Part shown: in pieces, positions 61,474-64,000 of the stretch
How the letters are laid out: each line of letters begins with the position of its first letter
Position numbering within the stretch: position 1 is the first letter of the stretch
Assembly (NCBI RefSeq): GCF_002005105.1
Contig: NZ_MSCV01000002.1
Coordinates: 166,314-230,313, forward strand
Source of the DNA: Methylocaldum sp. 14B
Lineage (GTDB): Bacteria; Pseudomonadota; Gammaproteobacteria; Methylococcales; Methylococcaceae
Reading direction: 5' to 3'
DNA: 64,000 nt
Position numbers and translations under genes: made by a program
Notes under the pieces: model-generated
What the model was told of the DNA's origin: nothing
Databases searched by the model: none
Seen by the model: the letters and a program-made list of their open reading frames with translations, nothing else

Positions 61474-64000
61474 AAAAGAACTCGCGGAGTGCATCCATGA
61501 AACTCGCAACAGTCTTGGTCTCCTCTCTGATTGCCATTTTGAGTCTGCAACCCGCTCATGGCGAGGACACCGACATTTATCTGAACTCAGCCAGCACCGA
61601 GGGCGGAAGTCCCATGGTGATGTTTGCTCTAGATTACCGCTCGAATTTGGGGTCGACGGTTTGTCAGGGCAGCGAGTGCAACAGTCTCCGCTCGGCCGTA
61701 TCGCCGAGCACGGGAACGACTTATCTTCCCGCTAGCGGCACCGTCAGTTTTTTCGAGCTGTTGCGGGCTGTCTTGAGAAAAGTGACGGACGATCTGGCGC
61801 CGCAGCTCACCGGCGTGAAGTTCGGACTCATGATCAACCATAACAACAATAACAATTGCGAAGGCCCCAACAGAACCGGTTGCAGTAACGGCGGCTATAT
61901 GATGCTGGGTTTCGATACCGGCACAAGCCGTCTGCACAACAAGCTTGCTCAAATCCCGGTGCCGCAAGGCAATCTTGCCCATTCGTTTCAGGGAAAGGAG
62001 CTTTATTTCGAGCTGTTCCGCTATTTGACGGGCCAGGATATCTATAACGGCCATAATGGCTGGACCGATTACGACACGAACAACCAGCAAAACTTGCCCG
62101 TTGATAATCCCGACATCAGTTGGGATACCTCCATAGAAACGGGAAACCGCTACACTAGCCCTTTGTCCGGGACCCAATGCAGTAAGATTTTCGTCATCAA
62201 CATCATGTTCCAGGTGTCCCAGCAGGATTCCGATTCGGATCTGGCGATCAGGGAGACCAAGGCCAACGGCGGCATGAACCAGCTGAACATCACCGGCACT
62301 AACAACAACTTCTCGACCGTGATCCGCTTTATGCGCGATGCTGATTTGGCGGATGGAACTTGGGGACAACACAATCCGGATCTGGAAGACGTCCAAAATG
62401 TCACTTCCTTTTTCTTCGTCGATCAGACCAAGGTCAACACAACTACCAACGGTTATGCGTCGGCCGGCGGTACGAATGCGGCGCTGCCTTTGAGCAGCAA
62501 TCCCGATGATCTGGTCAAGCAGTTTAAAGATGTTTTTGAGCAAATTTTGAGCATCAGCACGACCTTCGTATCCGCCGCCGTTCCGGTCAATGTCTTCAAC
62601 CGTACCGAAACGCTCGAAAATGTGTTTTATGCCTTGTTCCAGCCGGAAGGTACCCCCCGCTGGAACGGCAATCTCAAACGTCTGAAACTGGCGGTTGACG
62701 AGAGCACCGGAAATTTGCTGGTTCTCGATCAGAACGACAACGAGGCCATTTCGGCGACCGACGGTCGGATCAAGAACGAAGCTCTGACCTTTTGGACCAG
62801 TGCCGGTGGCGCGGACGTCGTAGCGGCCGATACGGAGATTGGTGAAGTTTCAGGCAAGGATGGCCGTAGCGTCTCGCGTGGTGGCGCCGGACAAAAAATT
62901 CCCGGTTTTCTGGGCGGCAGTCCAGGCACTAGCAATACATCCGGCGCCCGAAAGCTTTTTACCGAGCCGGACAGCTATACAAACGGAACGCCCACCGCAT
63001 TCCGCGCGCTGAACGCGGATGATGCGACGACGGCTGGCGTCTCCGTAATCTGGGACAAGCTTAAACTTAGGGGCGCGAACAAGTCGACATCCTGTTCTCC
63101 TTCGACGGATTGCTGGACCACCGCCGCCAGCTACGCGACCGCCTCCGCGACGGATCAAACCATGGCGATCGATCTTCTCAAGTTCGCCCGCGGACTCGAC
63201 CCGTTCGACCTGGACGCCGACGGGAGCATCTCGGACGTGCATCCATGGGCTACGCCGAGCGCTACGCCGAGCGGCCAGAGCCCCCAAAAGCCCTGGCTGA
63301 TGGCCGATCCCTTGCATTCGAAGCCGACACCCATCAATTACGGCGCGCGAACGGCGGCGGGCTATTCGAACACGGTGCAGGATGTGCGTATTCTCTTGGC
63401 GGGCAACGACGGCTATCTGCATATGTTCCGCAACTCGACCTCCGGCAGTTCGCCCGAAGTGCCGAGCGGCGTGGAGGATTGGGCTTTTATGCCGAGGTCT
63501 CTGATCGGCAACCTCAAACTTTTAGCGGAGAATGCAGATGCTACGCCGCATGTGTATGGGCTAGATGGTAAGGCCGCCGTCTATATGAAGGACACCGACG
63601 GCGACGGTACGATCGAATCGGGAGAAAAGGTCTGGGCCTACATAGGTATGCGGCGCGGCGGCAAGGCTTATTACGCTTTGGACATCAGCGACCCGGACGA
63701 TCCCAAAATGCTGTGGTCGATTTCCAAAACCAGCGGCGGTAATTTCGACGACTTGGGATGGACCTTCTCCGATCCGGTTGTAGGCAGCTTGAACTGGGGA
63801 AGCGGCGAGAAGCCCGTCGTGATCTTCGCGGGCGGGTACGACGCCAATAAAGACACCCGAAGCGGCGCCGATTCCAATAATGCCGCAACCGGCACCAACG
63901 ATAGCGAGGGCAACGCGATCTATATCGTCGATGCCGAAACCGGAGCTCTGGTGTGGAAAGCGGCCAAAACGTGCGGAAGCATTCCGGCGACCCAATGCAG
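61470..64000 (+). CDS. pilY1: PilY1-type pilus tip protein, incomplete at window end
   Basis: At least 843 residues; the frame is open to the last base. Starts at the ATG overlapping the pilX stop (ATGA); a second ATG at 61497 begins the signal peptide MKLATVLVSSLIAILSLQPAHG. An N-terminal VWA-like region with LDYRSN instead of the DxSxS motif, then VVSAAVP-type linker, and from ~residue 625 the PilY1 beta-propeller (VRILLAGNDGYLHMFRN). Two EF-hand-like calcium loops: DLDADGSISD at ~579 and DTDGDGTIESGE at ~708. It caps the pilus and is needed for adhesion and mechanosensing. Confidence 0.95.
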   Translation, partial: MKKNSRSASMKLATVLVSSLIAILSLQPAHGEDTDIYLNSASTEGGSPMVMFALDYRSNLGSTVCQGSECNSLRSAVSPSTGTTYLPASGTVSFFELLRAVLRKVTDDLAPQLTGVKFGLMINHNNNNNCEGPNRTGCSNGGYMMLGFDTGTSRLHNKLAQIPVPQGNLAHSFQGKELYFELFRYLTGQDIYNGHNGWTDYDTNNQQNLPVDNPDISWDTSIETGNRYTSPLSGTQCSKIFVINIMFQVSQQDSDSDLAIRETKANGGMNQLNITGTNNNFSTVIRFMRDADLADGTWGQHNPDLEDVQNVTSFFFVDQTKVNTTTNGYASAGGTNAALPLSSNPDDLVKQFKDVFEQILSISTTFVSAAVPVNVFNRTETLENVFYALFQPEGTPRWNGNLKRLKLAVDESTGNLLVLDQNDNEAISATDGRIKNEALTFWTSAGGADVVAADTEIGEVSGKDGRSVSRGGAGQKIPGFLGGSPGTSNTSGARKLFTEPDSYTNGTPTAFRALNADDATTAGVSVIWDKLKLRGANKSTSCSPSTDCWTTAASYATASATDQTMAIDLLKFARGLDPFDLDADGSISDVHPWATPSATPSGQSPQKPWLMADPLHSKPTPINYGARTAAGYSNTVQDVRILLAGNDGYLHMFRNSTSGSSPEVPSGVEDWAFMPRSLIGNLKLLAENADATPHVYGLDGKAAVYMKDTDGDGTIESGEKVWAYIGMRRGGKAYYALDISDPDDPKMLWSISKTSGGNFDDLGWTFSDPVVGSLNWGSGEKPVVIFAGGYDANKDTRSGADSNNAATGTNDSEGNAIYIVDAETGALVWKAAKTCGSIPATQC

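Noticed and set aside
61629..62543. A 304-codon leftward frame in pilY1
   Set aside because: Antisense shadow of the long pilY1 frame, with no recognisable family.

Overview
The window is a chromosomal segment of a gammaproteobacterium, without phage genes, transposases or tRNA/rRNA genes. Gene content (suhB-trmJ-cysE order, single-copy ubiD, mnmG-rsmG-parA-parB-atp cluster, FimT-PilV-PilW-PilX-PilY1 minor pilins, split gcvPA/gcvPB, a PmtA-type phospholipid methyltransferase) and the look of the proteins suggest a Methylococcales-type methanotroph. That assignment is inferred from remembered family resemblance; no marker such as pmoA lies in the window.

Layout. 1-5264: end of rpoH with its terminator, a PmtA-like methyltransferase, a small conserved protein, a tryptophan-dioxygenase-like protein lacking the expected haem ligand, a small repeat-containing secreted protein and a diguanylate cyclase. 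5265-5804: AT-rich intergenic stretch with DnaA-box-like sites. 5805-17067: ubiD, a large MscS-family channel, suhB, trmJ, cysE, an EAL-HDOD protein, cnoX, a single-pass membrane protein, then a second AT-rich stretch with a perfect DnaA box, and qmcA-nfeD. 17079-20933: MoxR ATPase, DUF58 protein and TgpA-type transglutaminase (one operon). 21626-27160: a four-gene operon encoding a cytoplasmic [NiFe] hydrogenase (small and large subunits), its maturation protease and a Rieske-PAS-PAS-GGDEF-EAL protein. 27392-41830: mnmG, rsmG, parA, parB, the complete F1Fo ATP synthase operon, glmU and glmS. 41874-47067: small membrane proteins, a protease-like/YkgJ fusion, an M48 lipoprotein protease and hflKC. 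47068-50577: mostly intergenic, with small secreted proteins and an MlaC-like protein. 50729-57309: glycine cleavage H, P1 and P2 proteins, dgkA, a PfkB kinase, mazG, a block of dispersed repeats and endonuclease V. 57342-64000: small hypotheticals and a type IV minor pilin operon ending in pilY1, which runs off the window.

The most interesting system is the hydrogenase operon. The hydrogenase has no export signal, carries Asp instead of Cys at one proximal-cluster position, and is translationally coupled to its protease and then to a c-di-GMP enzyme with an N-terminal Rieske iron-sulfur domain. The simplest reading is an H2 (or redox) sensor whose electrons reach the Rieske domain and set c-di-GMP turnover, possibly adjusting surface behaviour such as the type IV pili encoded elsewhere in the window. 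Two further c-di-GMP-type proteins (3672-5264 and 12217-13467) lie in the same segment.
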